64,000 bases of DNA from Reclinomonas americana ATCC 50394 (taxonomy: Eukaryota > Jakobida > Jakobea > Jakobida). The notes under the pieces were generated by a model. That model searched no databases, was not told the DNA's origin, and worked only from the letters and a program-made list of their open reading frames with translations. Location of the stretch: positions 62,001 through 126,000 of the forward strand of contig PS015009.1 of NCBI GenBank assembly GCA_048213135.1, given 5' to 3'. Made by a program: the position numbers and the translations under genes. Positions 8,614 to 18,234 of the stretch are shown piece by piece. Positions within the stretch are counted from its first letter, which is position 1. Each line of letters begins with the position of its first letter.

Positions 8614-9930
8614 ATGAATATTGCTGTTGTAGGAACAGGATATGTAGGCTTGGTAACCGGTACTTGTTTTGCTGAAACAGGGAACAATGTAACCTGTGTT
8701 GATATTGATGTAAAAAAAGTAGAGAAACTGAATGCCGGTCAGATCACGATTTATGAACCAGGGCTCGAAAAATTATTTCTCCGCAACCAGAAAGAAGGCC
8801 GTCTGCATTTTACCACTTCTCTGAAGGAAGGTATTGCCAATGCACAGGTGATCTTCCTGGCCCTTCCTACCCCGCCCGGTGAAGATGGCAGTGCCGACCT
8901 GAAATATGTTTTGGGTGTTGCTGCCGACCTGGGTAACCTCATCACTGAATACAAAGTCATTATCGATAAAAGTACCGTACCTGTAGGCACTGCCGAAAAA
9001 GTGCATGCCGCCATCGCGAAAAATGCCCGTGTGGGTTTTGATGTTGTATCCAATCCTGAATTTTTACGCGAAGGTGTAGCTGTGGATGATTTCATGAAAC
9101 CCGACAGGGTGGTGATTGGCACCGAATCGGACAAAGCGAAAAAAATACTCAGCGACCTGTACGCACCTTTCGTACGCCAGGGCAACCCCATCATATTCAT
9201 GGATGAGAAAAGTGCTGAGCTTACCAAATATGCCGCCAACGCTTTCCTGGCCACCAAAATCAGTTTCATGAACGAGATCGCACAGCTTTGCGAACGCCTG
9301 GGTGCCGACGTGGACATGGTACGTAAAGGTATCGGCAGCGACGAACGCATTGGTAAACGCTTCCTGTTCCCCGGCATCGGCTATGGCGGAAGTTGTTTTC
9401 CAAAAGATGTGAGCGCCCTGTTCAGATCTGCCAACGAAAGCGGGTATGATTTTAAAATACTCGACGCGGTAATGCAGGTCAATGAGAAACAAAAACTCCA
9501 CCTGCTGCCCCGCATTAAAGCACACTTCAATAATGACATCGCCGGTAAAAAGATAGCGCTGTGGGGACTGGCCTTCAAACCCAATACAGACGATATACGT
9601 GAAGCCCCGGCCCTGTATATCATCAACGAACTGCTGGCTGCCGGAGCCATTATTGAAGCATATGACCCTGAAGCCATGAGTAATGTGAAAGACCTCTTAC
9701 AAGACAAGATCAGTTTTTCCGAACGGCAATATGATGCACTCGAAGGCGCAGACGCCCTTGTGATCGCTACAGAATGGAGCGAATTCCGCACACCCGATTT
9801 TTACCGGATGAGCGGTTTGCTGAAAAATAAACTGATCTTCGACGGAAGGAACCTGTTCGACCTGAAACAAATGGAAGAGCTGGGTTATCATTACGAAAGC
9901 ATCGGCAGGCGGACTGTCGGGAATTCATAA
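8614..9930 (+). CDS. ugd: UDP-glucose 6-dehydrogenase
   Basis: 438 residues. It oxidises UDP-glucose to UDP-glucuronate with two NAD+. The Rossmann motif VGTGYVGLVTGTCFAETG is at the N-terminus and the catalytic cysteine in GYGGSCFPKDVSAL is C261; the C-terminal UDP-binding domain contains WGLAFKPNTDDIREAP. The product is the substrate of the UDP-xylose synthase encoded 29 bp downstream. The gap between them holds an AATTCAT-type short repeat (9921-9955). Confidence 0.95.
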   Translation: MNIAVVGTGYVGLVTGTCFAETGNNVTCVDIDVKKVEKLNAGQITIYEPGLEKLFLRNQKEGRLHFTTSLKEGIANAQVIFLALPTPPGEDGSADLKYVLGVAADLGNLITEYKVIIDKSTVPVGTAEKVHAAIAKNARVGFDVVSNPEFLREGVAVDDFMKPDRVVIGTESDKAKKILSDLYAPFVRQGNPIIFMDEKSAELTKYAANAFLATKISFMNEIAQLCERLGADVDMVRKGIGSDERIGKRFLFPGIGYGGSCFPKDVSALFRSANESGYDFKILDAVMQVNEKQKLHLLPRIKAHFNNDIAGKKIALWGLAFKPNTDDIREAPALYIINELLAAGAIIEAYDPEAMSNVKDLLQDKISFSERQYDALEGADALVIATEWSEFRTPDFYRMSGLLKNKLIFDGRNLFDLKQMEELGYHYESIGRRTVGNS

Positions 9931-9955
9931 TTCACTATTCATAATTTATAATTAG
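9921..9955. repeat. Short degenerate AATTCAT tandem repeat (7-bp family)
   Basis: AATTCATAATTCACTATTC and similar units fill the gap between ugd and the UDP-xylose synthase gene. It is a variant of the AATTCGT repeats seen in at least seven other gaps of this window. Confidence 0.6.
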
Positions 9956-9959
9956 TTCA

Positions 9960-10943
9960 GTGGCTCAGAAAAAAGTACTCATTACCGGGGCAGCCGGTTT
10001 CCTCGGTTCGCATCTTTGTGACCGTTTTATCAAAGAAGGATTCGCGGTTATCGGTATGGACAACCTCATTACCGGCGACCTCAAAAATATTGAACACCTG
10101 TTCAGGCTGGAGCAGTTTGAATTTTATCATCACGATGTTTCCAGGTTCATTCACGTAACCGGCAACCTCGATTATATCCTTCACTTCGCTTCACCGGCGA
10201 GTCCTATCGACTATCTAAAAATACCCATACAAACACTGAAAGTAAGTTCCCTGGGCACACACAACTGCCTGGGTCTTGCCAAAGCGAAAAAGGCAAGAAT
10301 ACTGGTGGCCTCTACCAGCGAAGTATATGGCGACCCGCTGGTACATCCTCAGAATGAAGAATACTGGGGTAACGTGAACCCGGTTGGTCCGCGTGGTGTA
10401 TACGACGAAGCCAAACGTTTCCAGGAAGCCATTACCATGGCCTACCATACTTTTCACCAGGTGGAAACAAGGATCGTACGCATCTTCAATACGTATGGCC
10501 CTAGGATGCGCCTCAACGATGGCAGGGCGCTTCCCGCTTTCATAGGCCAGGCGCTGCGTGGAGAGGACCTCACCGTTTTTGGTGATGGCAGCCAGACCCG
10601 CAGTTTTTGTTTTGTTGACGACCTGGTGGAAGGCATATACCGGCTTCTCATGAGCGATTATGCGCAACCCGTGAACATCGGTAATCCCGATGAGATCTCC
10701 CTGCTTGATTTCGCGGAAGAGATCATCAAACTGACCGGCACCAGCCAGAAGATCATTTTTAAACCACTGCCGGTAGATGATCCGAAACAAAGACAACCCG
10801 ATATCACCCTCGCCAAAAAACTGCTGAACTGGCAACCCACCGTAAGCAGGGCTGAAGGACTGAAGATCACCTATGATTATTTTAAATCTCTTCCCAAAGA
10901 AGAGCTGCTGAAACAACCCAAGGAATTTCAAAGTATTAAATAA
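9960..10943 (+). CDS. uxs: UDP-glucuronate decarboxylase (UDP-xylose synthase)
   Basis: 327 residues, extended short-chain dehydrogenase fold. It converts UDP-glucuronate to UDP-xylose with bound NAD+. Visible: [17 protein letters not shown] (NAD loop), [10 protein letters not shown], the STSEVYGDP segment, and the catalytic YDEAKR (Tyr-x3-Lys) with the UXS-typical [15 protein letters not shown] and [13 protein letters not shown] start at 9960, since the NAD loop begins within seven residues and no ATG lies upstream in frame. It directly uses the product of the ugd gene. Confidence 0.93.
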   Translation: MAQKKVLITGAAGFLGSHLCDRFIKEGFAVIGMDNLITGDLKNIEHLFRLEQFEFYHHDVSRFIHVTGNLDYILHFASPASPIDYLKIPIQTLKVSSLGTHNCLGLAKAKKARILVASTSEVYGDPLVHPQNEEYWGNVNPVGPRGVYDEAKRFQEAITMAYHTFHQVETRIVRIFNTYGPRMRLNDGRALPAFIGQALRGEDLTVFGDGSQTRSFCFVDDLVEGIYRLLMSDYAQPVNIGNPDEISLLDFAEEIIKLTGTSQKIIFKPLPVDDPKQRQPDITLAKKLLNWQPTVSRAEGLKITYDYFKSLPKEELLKQPKEFQSIK

Positions 10944-10966
10944 CCGATAATAAAATTTACTTAGTG

Positions 10967-12256
10967 ATGTACCAGGATTTACTCGACAAAAAGAAGAAAC
11001 TGGCCGTAATCGGCCTTGGTTATGTAGGATTGCCCATTGCCCTCGAGTTCGCGAAAAAGATACAAGTGATCGGTTTCGATATCAATGCCGGCCGTGTGGA
11101 AATGATGCGCAACAGGATCGACCCCAGCCAGGAACTGGAACCTGAGGCATTCGATAATTGCGATATTGAGTTCACCAATAACCTTGATGTGCTGAGGCAG
11201 GCCAATTTCTTTATTGTGGCTGTGCCCACACCGGTAGATGAGCATAATGTGCCTGATCTCACGCCTGTACAAAGGGCCAGTGAAACCATCGGCAAAGTGA
11301 TCAAGAAAGGAGATTACGTGGTGTTTGAAAGCACCGTATACCCCGGTTGTACAGAAGAAGACTGTGTTCCCATCATCGAACAACTGTCGGGCCTGAAAAT
11401 GGTAACCGATTATAAGATCGGCTATTCACCCGAGCGCATCAACCCGGGCGATAAAGAGCATACCATCAGCACCATCATAAAAGTGGTGAGCGGCTGCTGT
11501 GAAGAAAGCCTGGATACCATTGCCAAAGTATATGAACTGGTGGTAAAAGCCGGCGTGCACAAAGCCTCTTCCATAAAAGTAGCGGAAGCGGCCAAGATCA
11601 TCGAAAATACACAGCGTGATTTGAACATCGCCCTCATGAACGAGTTGTCCATCATTTTCAATAAAATGAACATCAATACTTACGAAGTACTGGAAGCCGC
11701 CGGCACCAAATGGAATTTCCTGCGCTTCCAGCCCGGTCTTGTAGGCGGCCACTGTATTGGTGTTGATCCTTATTACCTCACGTACAAAGCTAAAAAGCTG
11801 GGCTACAATTCACAGGTCATACTCGCCGGCAGGTTCATCAACGACGGCATGGCTGGTTATGTGGCCCGTAAAGTATTGCAGCACATCATCCGCAATACCG
11901 GCAATGTGAAAGAAGCCAAAGTGCTGGTGATGGGCGCCACTTTCAAAGAGAATGTGAGCGACATCCGCAACAGTAAAGTGGCAGATGTGGTGAAAGAACT
12001 GAAAGCTTTCTCACTGAATGTAGACATCACCGATCCTTATGCCGAAAGCGCTGAGCTGAAACATGAATACGGCTTCGAACTCACACCCGCGATCAGCAAC
12101 GATTACGATGCCGTGATCGTTACGGTACCGCATAATGAATATAAGAAAATGGACGATACCTATTTTGCATCCATCACCAAACCGCATGCTGTGATCGCCG
12201 ACCTGAAAGGTATTTACAGGAACACGATCAGCAGCAGGAGTTACTGGAGTTTATAA
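10967..12256 (+). CDS. UDP-N-acetylhexosamine 6-dehydrogenase (WbpO/TviB type)
   Basis: About 429 residues. It oxidises UDP-GlcNAc or UDP-GalNAc to the uronic acid. Visible: LAVIGLGYVGLPIALEFAKK, ESTVYPGCTEEDC, GYSPERINPGDKEH and the catalytic GGHCIGVDPYYLTYKA (C263), a signature of the TviB/WbpO group, distinct from ugd. ATG at 10967 is preferred to the GTG just before it. The adjacent gene encodes a WbpP/TviC-like epimerase, the usual partner, so UDP-GalNAcA is a plausible product; that choice of sugar is inference. Confidence 0.92.
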   Translation: MYQDLLDKKKKLAVIGLGYVGLPIALEFAKKIQVIGFDINAGRVEMMRNRIDPSQELEPEAFDNCDIEFTNNLDVLRQANFFIVAVPTPVDEHNVPDLTPVQRASETIGKVIKKGDYVVFESTVYPGCTEEDCVPIIEQLSGLKMVTDYKIGYSPERINPGDKEHTISTIIKVVSGCCEESLDTIAKVYELVVKAGVHKASSIKVAEAAKIIENTQRDLNIALMNELSIIFNKMNINTYEVLEAAGTKWNFLRFQPGLVGGHCIGVDPYYLTYKAKKLGYNSQVILAGRFINDGMAGYVARKVLQHIIRNTGNVKEAKVLVMGATFKENVSDIRNSKVADVVKELKAFSLNVDITDPYAESAELKHEYGFELTPAISNDYDAVIVTVPHNEYKKMDDTYFASITKPHAVIADLKGIYRNTISSRSYWSL

Positions 12257-12265
12257 GCCAACATC

Positions 12266-13249
12266 ATGAACGCATTTCATACCAAAGATATCAGCAGCAA
12301 CAGCTTCCTCATTACCGGGGGAGCTGGTTTCATTGGTGGCCATATCGCCGAATACCTGCTGAAGAATGGCGCTGCCAAAGTAAGGGTAGTCGATAACCTT
12401 GTCAATGGTTTTCACAGCAACCTGGGCATCTTACGGCAATATGCCGCTTTCGAATTTGTGGAAGGAGATATCCGCAACGCCGATACCTGCAGCAATGCCT
12501 GTGAGGGCATCGATTATGTCAGCCACCAGGCAGCCCTGGGTTCTGTACCCCGCAGTATAAAGGAACCGCTTTATTTTAATGAAGTGAATGTAGGCGGCTT
12601 TGCCAATATGCTGAAAGCCGCTGTTGACAGGCAGGTGAAACAATTTGTATACGCTTCTTCTTCTTCCGTATATGGCGATGAGCCTACCCTGCCTAAAAAA
12701 GAAGAACGTATTGGCAACTGTCTCTCTCCTTACGCGGCCACCAAAAAAACAAACGAACTGTACGCACAGGTATTTGCAGATGTGTACGGTTTGAAACTGA
12801 TGGGCTTCCGTTACTTCAATATTTTCGGACCGCGGCAGGATCCCGATGGCCCTTATGCGGCAGTGATACCCTTGTTTGTAAAGGGCATCATGAAAAGGAC
12901 GCCGGTATATATTAATGGCGACGGTGAACAAACCAGGGATTTTACTTTTGTCGACAATGCGGTGCAGATCAATATTAAAGGGATGCTCACCGATAACCCG
13001 GAAGCTTTCAAAAAAGTGTACAATGTAGCCGTAGGCGAACGCTTCACCGTAAACCAGTTGTACAAAGCCTGCCAGGAGCAACTGGGCAGCGATTTTGAGC
13101 CTACTTACCGTGAGCCGCGTGCCGGTGATATCCGCGATTCACTGGCCGATATTTCGCTGGCCCGTACACTGCTGGATTACCAGCCTACCAAAAAATTTGA
13201 AGACGGACTGAAAGAAACCATCAGTTATTTTCAGCAACTTTACGCCTGA
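12266..13249 (+). CDS. UDP-GlcNAc/UDP-Glc C4-epimerase-like SDR (WbpP/TviC type)
   Basis: 327 residues, NAD-dependent epimerase/dehydratase. Visible: FLITGGAGFIGGHIAEYLL, the VDNLVNGF segment, SHQAALGSVPRSI, ASSSSVYGD and the catalytic YAATKK (Tyr-x3-Lys), followed by GFRYFNIFGPRQDPDGPYAAVIPLF, which is characteristic of the WbpP/TviC group. It starts 9 bp after the dehydrogenase. Substrate preference (N-acetylated or not) cannot be settled by eye. Confidence 0.9.
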   Translation: MNAFHTKDISSNSFLITGGAGFIGGHIAEYLLKNGAAKVRVVDNLVNGFHSNLGILRQYAAFEFVEGDIRNADTCSNACEGIDYVSHQAALGSVPRSIKEPLYFNEVNVGGFANMLKAAVDRQVKQFVYASSSSVYGDEPTLPKKEERIGNCLSPYAATKKTNELYAQVFADVYGLKLMGFRYFNIFGPRQDPDGPYAAVIPLFVKGIMKRTPVYINGDGEQTRDFTFVDNAVQINIKGMLTDNPEAFKKVYNVAVGERFTVNQLYKACQEQLGSDFEPTYREPRAGDIRDSLADISLARTLLDYQPTKKFEDGLKETISYFQQLYA

Positions 13250-13266
13250 TCATACGACCTGAACAT

Positions 13267-13827
13267 ATGCCATTCCATACAACTGATATCCCCGGCCTGC
13301 TGGTATTTGAGCCTAAGGTGTTTGAAGATGAACGCGGCTATTTCTTTGAAAGCTACAATGAGCAGCTTTTTAGCGTGGAAGGTGTTTCTATGCGCTTCGT
13401 CCAGGATAACCAATCCTCTTCCGTTTACGGCGTTATAAGAGGTTTGCATTACCAGCTGGCGCCCTATGCACAAACCAAACTGGTAAGGGTGCTCAGCGGT
13501 TCTGTACTGGACGTAGCTGTTGATATCAGGAGAAATTCGCCCACCTATGGCAAAGTATTCAGCATTGAATTATCAGGAACCAATAAAAAACAACTGCTGA
13601 TCCCCAAAGGATTCGCCCATGGTTTTTCTGTGCTGAGCGAACAGGCGGAAGTGATGTATAAATGCGATGCTTTTTATAACAAGGCATCTGAAGCAGGTAT
13701 ACGCTACAATGATTCTTCACTTGCTATAGACTGGCAGGTGCCTGAAGCTGCGGCAATTGTTTCAGATAAAGACCAGCAGCTACCTTCCTTCAGCGATTGT
13801 CAAAATAATTTTGTCTTTGAAAACTGA
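13267..13827 (+). CDS. rfbC: dTDP-4-dehydrorhamnose 3,5-epimerase
   Basis: 186 residues, the family's usual length. Third enzyme of dTDP-L-rhamnose synthesis. Visible: PKVFEDERGYFFESYNE, FVQDNQSSS, VIRGLHYQ (catalytic His) , VDIRRNSPTYGK and PKGFAHGFSVLS. Its end overlaps the start of rfbD by about 11 bp, so the two are translationally coupled. Confidence 0.95.
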   Translation: MPFHTTDIPGLLVFEPKVFEDERGYFFESYNEQLFSVEGVSMRFVQDNQSSSVYGVIRGLHYQLAPYAQTKLVRVLSGSVLDVAVDIRRNSPTYGKVFSIELSGTNKKQLLIPKGFAHGFSVLSEQAEVMYKCDAFYNKASEAGIRYNDSSLAIDWQVPEAAAIVSDKDQQLPSFSDCQNNFVFEN

Positions 13828-14683
13828 TCTTCCCGTCATATTGATAACAGGTGCCAACGGGCAGCTGGGCAGCGAATTCCGTGCATTGAGTGCCAGGTAT
13901 CCCGGGTATCATTTCCTCTTCACTTCCCGGGCAGAATTACCGGTAGAGGATGAAAGTGCCGTGGATGATTTTTTCTCAAAGCATAATATCGCCTGTTGTG
14001 TTAACTGTGCCGCCTACACTGCTGTAGACAGGGCCGAAACAGAACGGGAGCAAGCCTACCTGGTTAATGCCACTGCAGCCGGCAACCTGGCCAAAGCCTG
14101 CAACCGGCATCATGCCCGGCTCATCCATATTTCAACAGATTATGTTTTCGACGGAACTGCGAATACACCTTACCGTGAGGATACACCGGTAGACCCTGTT
14201 AATACCTACGGCGGTTCTAAATTGAAGGGGGAAGAACTGGTGATGCAGTATGATCCCTCAGCTACAATCATACGCACCTCCTGGGTCTATTCCACTTTCG
14301 GTAATAATTTTGTAAAAACGATGCTGAGGCTGATGAAAGAAAAAGAAGGCATTGGTGTCGTGAATGATCAGTCCGGTTGTCCAACCTACGCCGCCGACCT
14401 GGCAGAAGCCATCATGCAGATCATTCCGGCACATCCGCAGCCCGGTATTTATCACTATTGTAACCAGGGCGCCATCACCTGGTTCGATTTCGCTACTGCC
14501 ATACGTGATATCACCGGCAGTTCCTGCCGGGTAGACGCCATTACCACTGCCGATTATGTAACGCCGGCCAAAAGGCCCGTCTATTCTGTACTGGACACCA
14601 AAAAAATCGGGGACGTGTTTGGTATCACGCCCCCGCAATGGAGAACCAGTCTGGAGAAATGCCTTCGCCTCCTGGGTTACTGA
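13817..14683 (+). CDS. rfbD: dTDP-4-dehydrorhamnose reductase
   Basis: About 288 residues. Last step of dTDP-L-rhamnose synthesis, NAD(P)H-dependent. Visible: ILITGANGQLGSEF, NCAAYTAVDRAE, HISTDYVFDGT and YGGSKLKGE (Tyr-x3-Lys). No ATG or GTG precedes the nucleotide-binding loop; TTG at 13817, inside the end of rfbC, gives a start ten residues before the glycine motif, while a TTG at 13757 would give a long unlikely extension. rfbA and rfbB are not in the window. The stop overlaps the convergent DUF2911 gene by 7 bp. Confidence 0.9.
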   Translation: MKTDLPVILITGANGQLGSEFRALSARYPGYHFLFTSRAELPVEDESAVDDFFSKHNIACCVNCAAYTAVDRAETEREQAYLVNATAAGNLAKACNRHHARLIHISTDYVFDGTANTPYREDTPVDPVNTYGGSKLKGEELVMQYDPSATIIRTSWVYSTFGNNFVKTMLRLMKEKEGIGVVNDQSGCPTYAADLAEAIMQIIPAHPQPGIYHYCNQGAITWFDFATAIRDITGSSCRVDAITTADYVTPAKRPVYSVLDTKKIGDVFGITPPQWRTSLEKCLRLLGY

Positions 14684-15792
14684 TTGATGTCTTTCCCGGT
14701 TTCCAGTGTTTTGATAAATCCTTCCACCGCGTCTTTATTGGGTTTATCAGGGGCCTGTGGCAATGCTGCTTTCGCATATTTCAATGCATTCTTAAAATCC
14801 CCGTTGGCAGAGTAACCTCTCATCAGGCCCATATTGGTGGTGAAAATGTTCGGGTTTTTCTGTCCGTTCATTTTAAATACCTCCAGCGCTTCCGCCGGTT
14901 TCTTTTCCCTGAGCAGGCGACGGCCGTAATTGTGGAGTTCCTGCATGGTGGCCAGGGGCAGGGCGTCTTTCATCAGCTGCTCTGCTTCAGCATTCCTGCC
15001 CAGTTTGGCAAGCACATTGGCTTTGGTGCTTAATGTCCTGAAATTTTTCTGCCCAACAAAAACGGCGTTGATGGCATAATCACTCCATTGCAGCGCCTCA
15101 TCGAGATTGGTATTGCGCTGCAGGCAGAAATCAACGGCTTCCAGCCAGGCTTCCCAGCGAAAACCCTTATCTGTACGCAGTTCCCTGCGGAATGATTCCA
15201 GTTGTGTTTTTTCATAATCCACCTGTACTTTAAAAGGTATACGCAGTTTTTCCCACAGCAGGTTAACCGTTGCGCTGTTATCCGTCTGATCCATGAACTC
15301 GAATTTGAGCCGCTCTGTTGAAACAGGCTGCGGGATCGTTTTTACATCCACGCGTAACGCATCTTCTTCCGGTTTGTAAAAGAAGGATCCCCATGAAGTA
15401 GAATTATTACTGAAGATGACAGTGGCTCCTCCCTCGCTCATGGCCATGAACAGGGCATAAGTACCCGCAGCCAGTGGTTTGCCTTCCACAGTTACGTCTG
15501 TTGAAAAACTGATGGTGGTATTTTCGTTGGCGCCCGCTCTCCAGGGAGCGGCTTTACTGGTGCCGAAGCCTTCATCATTGAACCCGTACTGAACCAGTTG
15601 CCCCCATATTTTACCTTCTCTTCCTTTAACGGCCGGGCGGTCATAATGAATGGTAACATCAGTGATGCCGATGCGTTCGGATACGGATGCTTTTTTATTG
15701 CCCCCGTCGGGTGGTGTGATTAATCCTTGTGCATGGGCAGCGCAATACAGCGCAATGGCCACAATAAGGGCCGTAATTTTTTTGGTGATCAT
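14677..15792 (-). CDS. DUF2911 domain protein with C-terminal TPR-like repeats, exported
   Basis: 371 residues. Signal peptide at 1-21 (ALIVAIALYCAAHAQ). A DUF2911 domain follows to about residue 190 (IHYDRPAVKGREGKIWG, WRAGANENTTISFS, LAAGTYALFMA). The rest is helical with tetratricopeptide-like units (about 230-360: AVFVGQKNFRTLSTKANVLAKLG, LHNYGRRLLREKKPAEALEVF). DUF2911 proteins are frequent in Bacteroidota; the function is not known. Probably periplasmic. Confidence 0.85.
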   Translation of the reverse strand: MITKKITALIVAIALYCAAHAQGLITPPDGGNKKASVSERIGITDVTIHYDRPAVKGREGKIWGQLVQYGFNDEGFGTSKAAPWRAGANENTTISFSTDVTVEGKPLAAGTYALFMAMSEGGATVIFSNNSTSWGSFFYKPEEDALRVDVKTIPQPVSTERLKFEFMDQTDNSATVNLLWEKLRIPFKVQVDYEKTQLESFRRELRTDKGFRWEAWLEAVDFCLQRNTNLDEALQWSDYAINAVFVGQKNFRTLSTKANVLAKLGRNAEAEQLMKDALPLATMQELHNYGRRLLREKKPAEALEVFKMNGQKNPNIFTTNMGLMRGYSANGDFKNALKYAKAALPQAPDKPNKDAVEGFIKTLETGKDINQ

Positions 15793-15944
15793 GGCGGTAG
15801 TTTTAGTTTTTAAAATTAGAAAAGTAATGCAGGTATAACTTGGTAAGAAGGATGAGCGGCAGGGCGCTTTTACATAAGCTGTTGTGTACGGAAAGAGTTG
15901 GCGGTTATTTACAGCGGAGGGGTGTTATGTGCGGGATACGGCTT

Positions 15945-16010
15945 ACCAGCGTTCCGACGGGGTCTTCGTGCAAACAAGACCCGATGATTGGCAACCGTTG
16001 TTAAAGATGC
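15945..16010 (+). repeat. Degenerate copy of the ~70-bp intergenic element
   Basis: Shares CGTTCCGACGG, GTCTTCGTG, AAGACCC and the GGCAACCGTTGTTAAAGATG tail with the copies at 50585-50895, with several substitutions and gaps. Confidence 0.6.
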
Positions 16011-16023
16011 GGGAAACGGATCA

Positions 16024-16059
16024 TAAAAAAAGCCCGGCAGCAGTGCGCCACCGGACTTT
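16024..16059 (-). terminator. Terminator of the efp-accB-accC group
   Basis: On the minus strand, AAAGTCCGG pairs with CCGGGCTTT (one mismatch) around a GC-rich loop and runs into seven T, about 22 bases after the accC stop. Confidence 0.75.
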
Positions 16060-16080
16060 GTCTATCTACTGATAAAAAAA

Positions 16081-17418
16081 CTATTGCATCTGGAAGGTCT
16101 CCAGGAACTTGGTCGTAAAGTTGCCTTTCCTGAAATCCTCGTTGCGCATGAGTTGCTGGTGGAAAGGAATAGTGGTCTTCACCCCTTCAATCACGTATTC
16201 GCTGAGGGCACGGCTCATGGTATTGATGGCCTCTTCGCGGGTTTGCGCCACAGCGATCAGCTTGGCGATCATACTGTCGTAATAAGGAGGTATTACATAG
16301 CCGGCATATACGTGGCTGTCTACCCTTACTCCATGTCCGCCCGGCTGGTGCAGTACGGTGATCTTACCCGGTGATGGGCGGAAATCATTATACGGGTCTT
16401 CCGCGTTGATGCGGCATTCGATCGCGTGCATTACCGGGTAATAGGATTTGCCGGTAATACGTTCGCCCATGGCTATCTTGATCTGTTCTTTGATAAGATC
16501 GTAGTTGATCACTTCTTCCGTTACACAGTGTTCCACCTGTATACGGGTATTCATTTCCATGAAATAGAAGTTGCGGTGTTTATCTACCAGGAACTCGATC
16601 GTTCCCACACTTTCATAATTAATGGCTTCCGCCGCTTTAATGGCCGCGTTACCCATAGCTTCGCGTAATTCCGGCGTCATGAAAGGAGAAGGCGATTCTT
16701 CCACCAGTTTCTGGTGACGGCGCTGGATAGAGCAATCCCTTTCGCTCAGGTGGCAGACATTACCGTACTGGTCGCCGGCGATCTGTATTTCGATGTGGCG
16801 TGGTTCTTCCACAAATTTTTCCATATAGATACCGTCGTTCTTGAAAGAAGCGGCGGCTTCTGCCTTGGCATTATCATAATTCCTCTCCAGTTCACTTTCT
16901 TCCCAAACCACACGCATACCTTTTCCGCCGCCACCGGCAGTTGCTTTAAGGATAACGGGGTAACCAATCTGTTGTGCTGAACGTTTGGCATGCTCAACGC
17001 TTTCCAGCAATCCTTCCACACCGGGCACCACAGGCACGCCGGCTTTGATCATGGTTTCCTTGGCGGTTACTTTATCACCCATGGAATTGATCATATCGGG
17101 TGTGGGGCCGATGAATTTGATACCGTGGTCGGCACATATTTTGGCGAATTTGGCATTTTCCGCAAGGAAGCCGTAACCGGGGTGTATGGCATCGGCATTG
17201 GTGATCTCGGCTGCCGCCATAATGTTGACTACATTAAGGTAGCTGTCGGCACTGGCGGGTTTACCGATACAAACGGCTTCATCCGCGAATTTCACATGCA
17301 GGCTGTCTTTATCGGCGGTAGAATATACAGCGACCGTTTTGATACCCATTTCACGACAGGTGCGTATAACACGAAGGGCGATTTCTCCACGGTTAGCAAT
17401 CAGTATTTTGTTGAACAC
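16081..17418 (-). CDS. accC: Acetyl-CoA carboxylase, biotin carboxylase subunit
   Basis: 445 residues, standard length. It carboxylates the biotin on AccB using ATP and bicarbonate, first step of fatty-acid synthesis. Visible: [29 protein letters not shown], the ATP-grasp glycine loop [28 protein letters not shown], and [14 protein letters not shown] near the catalytic site. It lies downstream of accB with an 87-bp spacer that holds a strong inverted repeat. No carboxyltransferase (accA/accD) gene is in the window. Confidence 0.96.
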   Translation of the reverse strand: MFNKILIANRGEIALRVIRTCREMGIKTVAVYSTADKDSLHVKFADEAVCIGKPASADSYLNVVNIMAAAEITNADAIHPGYGFLAENAKFAKICADHGIKFIGPTPDMINSMGDKVTAKETMIKAGVPVVPGVEGLLESVEHAKRSAQQIGYPVILKATAGGGGKGMRVVWEESELERNYDNAKAEAAASFKNDGIYMEKFVEEPRHIEIQIAGDQYGNVCHLSERDCSIQRRHQKLVEESPSPFMTPELREAMGNAAIKAAEAINYESVGTIEFLVDKHRNFYFMEMNTRIQVEHCVTEEVINYDLIKEQIKIAMGERITGKSYYPVMHAIECRINAEDPYNDFRPSPGKITVLHQPGGHGVRVDSHVYAGYVIPPYYDSMIAKLIAVAQTREEAINTMSRALSEYVIEGVKTTIPFHQQLMRNEDFRKGNFTTKFLETFQMQ

Positions 17419-17444
17419 GATAATTTGAATTAAAAATTAAAAAT

Positions 17445-17504
17445 TAAAAATTAAAAATTCAACCGGGCAGGCGCCCCTTTTTACTTTTGAATTTTTAATT
17501 TTTA
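17445..17504. repeat. Large AT-rich inverted repeat between accB and accC
   Basis: TAAAAATTAAAAATTCAA (17445-17462) is the exact reverse complement of the 18 bases at 17487-17504, with a 24-base GC-rich loop. The left arm is part of a TTAAAAA tandem repeat (17430-17460). It begins right after the accB stop codon and could reduce or modulate read-through into accC. Confidence 0.7.
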
Positions 17505-17505
17505 T

Positions 17506-17991
17506 TTAGGAAGGATCTACTAAGAATAACGGCTGATCATACTCCACCGGGCTGGCGTCGTCTATCAGCACTTTCACGATCTTGCCTTTTACTTCACTTT
17601 CTATTTCATTGAACAGCTTCATGGCCTCAATGATACATACCACTTTACCGGGTGTAACTTCATCGCCCACGTTTACAAAAAGCGGTTTGCCGGGGCCTGC
17701 CTGGCGGTAAAAAGTACCGATCATCGGGCTTTTAATGGTGATGAGGTTGTCCGCTTTGGGCTCTTCCGCTTTGGCAGCGGGCGGAGGTGTTGCGGCCGCA
17801 GGGGCCTGCTGTGCTGCGGGGGCAGCCTGGTAAACCGGGGCTGCGGCTCCGGGCGCTGCGGCAACTATATGCTGTACGGGGTCTTTCTTCTGCTTAACTG
17901 TAATCTTGATACCTTCTTCTTCAATAGTGATTTCGCCAATATTCGTTTTGTTGATGAGTTTTACCAACTCCTGGATTTGCTTGATGTCCAT
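17506..17991 (-). CDS. accB: Acetyl-CoA carboxylase, biotin carboxyl carrier protein
   Basis: 161 residues. Helical N-terminus (IKQIQELVKLINKTNIGEI), an Ala/Pro-rich flexible linker at about 43-80, and the C-terminal biotinyl domain with the biotinylated lysine K125 in IEAMKLFNEIE (Phe replaces the more common Met after Lys-Leu). It carries CO2 between biotin carboxylase and carboxyltransferase. Confidence 0.95.
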   Translation of the reverse strand: MDIKQIQELVKLINKTNIGEITIEEEGIKITVKQKKDPVQHIVAAAPGAAAPVYQAAPAAQQAPAAATPPPAAKAEEPKADNLITIKSPMIGTFYRQAGPGKPLFVNVGDEVTPGKVVCIIEAMKLFNEIESEVKGKIVKVLIDDASPVEYDQPLFLVDPS

Positions 17992-18165
17992 GGTTAATAG
18001 TTAAGTTGTTTAGATGAATCGGGAAACGGGCTGCTAAGATAAGATTTACTTACCCAAACTACCAAGCAATACATCTGAAAAAAGCAAAAAATCGACCATT
18101 TTTGCCCAAAAAACGACTAAAACAGGGTTAAAAATGGCAAAAAATAGTAAAATCCGAAGGAAATG

Positions 18166-18202
18166 AAAAATGGGTAATGAACTTATTCCATTACCCATTT
18201 TT
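18166..18202 (-). terminator. Perfect bidirectional hairpin after efp
   Basis: AAAAATGGGTAATG pairs perfectly (14 bp) with CATTACCCATTTTT around a 9-base loop. It lies 33 bases after the efp stop and separates efp from accB transcription. Confidence 0.85.
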
Positions 18203-18234
18203 CTATGTTATTCCCGGTCATGGCCGGTAAAAAA

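Larger units (their letters stand above)
15793..16080. other. 288-bp gap with a degenerate copy of the ~70-bp repeat and the accC terminator
   Basis: The stretch separates divergent/tandem minus-strand genes. It holds a decayed repeat copy (15945-16010) and the terminator at 16024-16059. No credible gene was found; a 62-codon frame at 15884-16072 runs through the repeat. Confidence 0.6.

Noticed and set aside
8751-9377. 208-codon minus-strand frame inside ugd
   Set aside because: It is the reverse-strand shadow of a well-conserved gene; composition is Ser/Arg-rich as expected for such shadows.
15884-16072. 62-codon plus-strand frame
   Set aside because: It covers the decayed ~70-bp element and a terminator, with no sign of coding.
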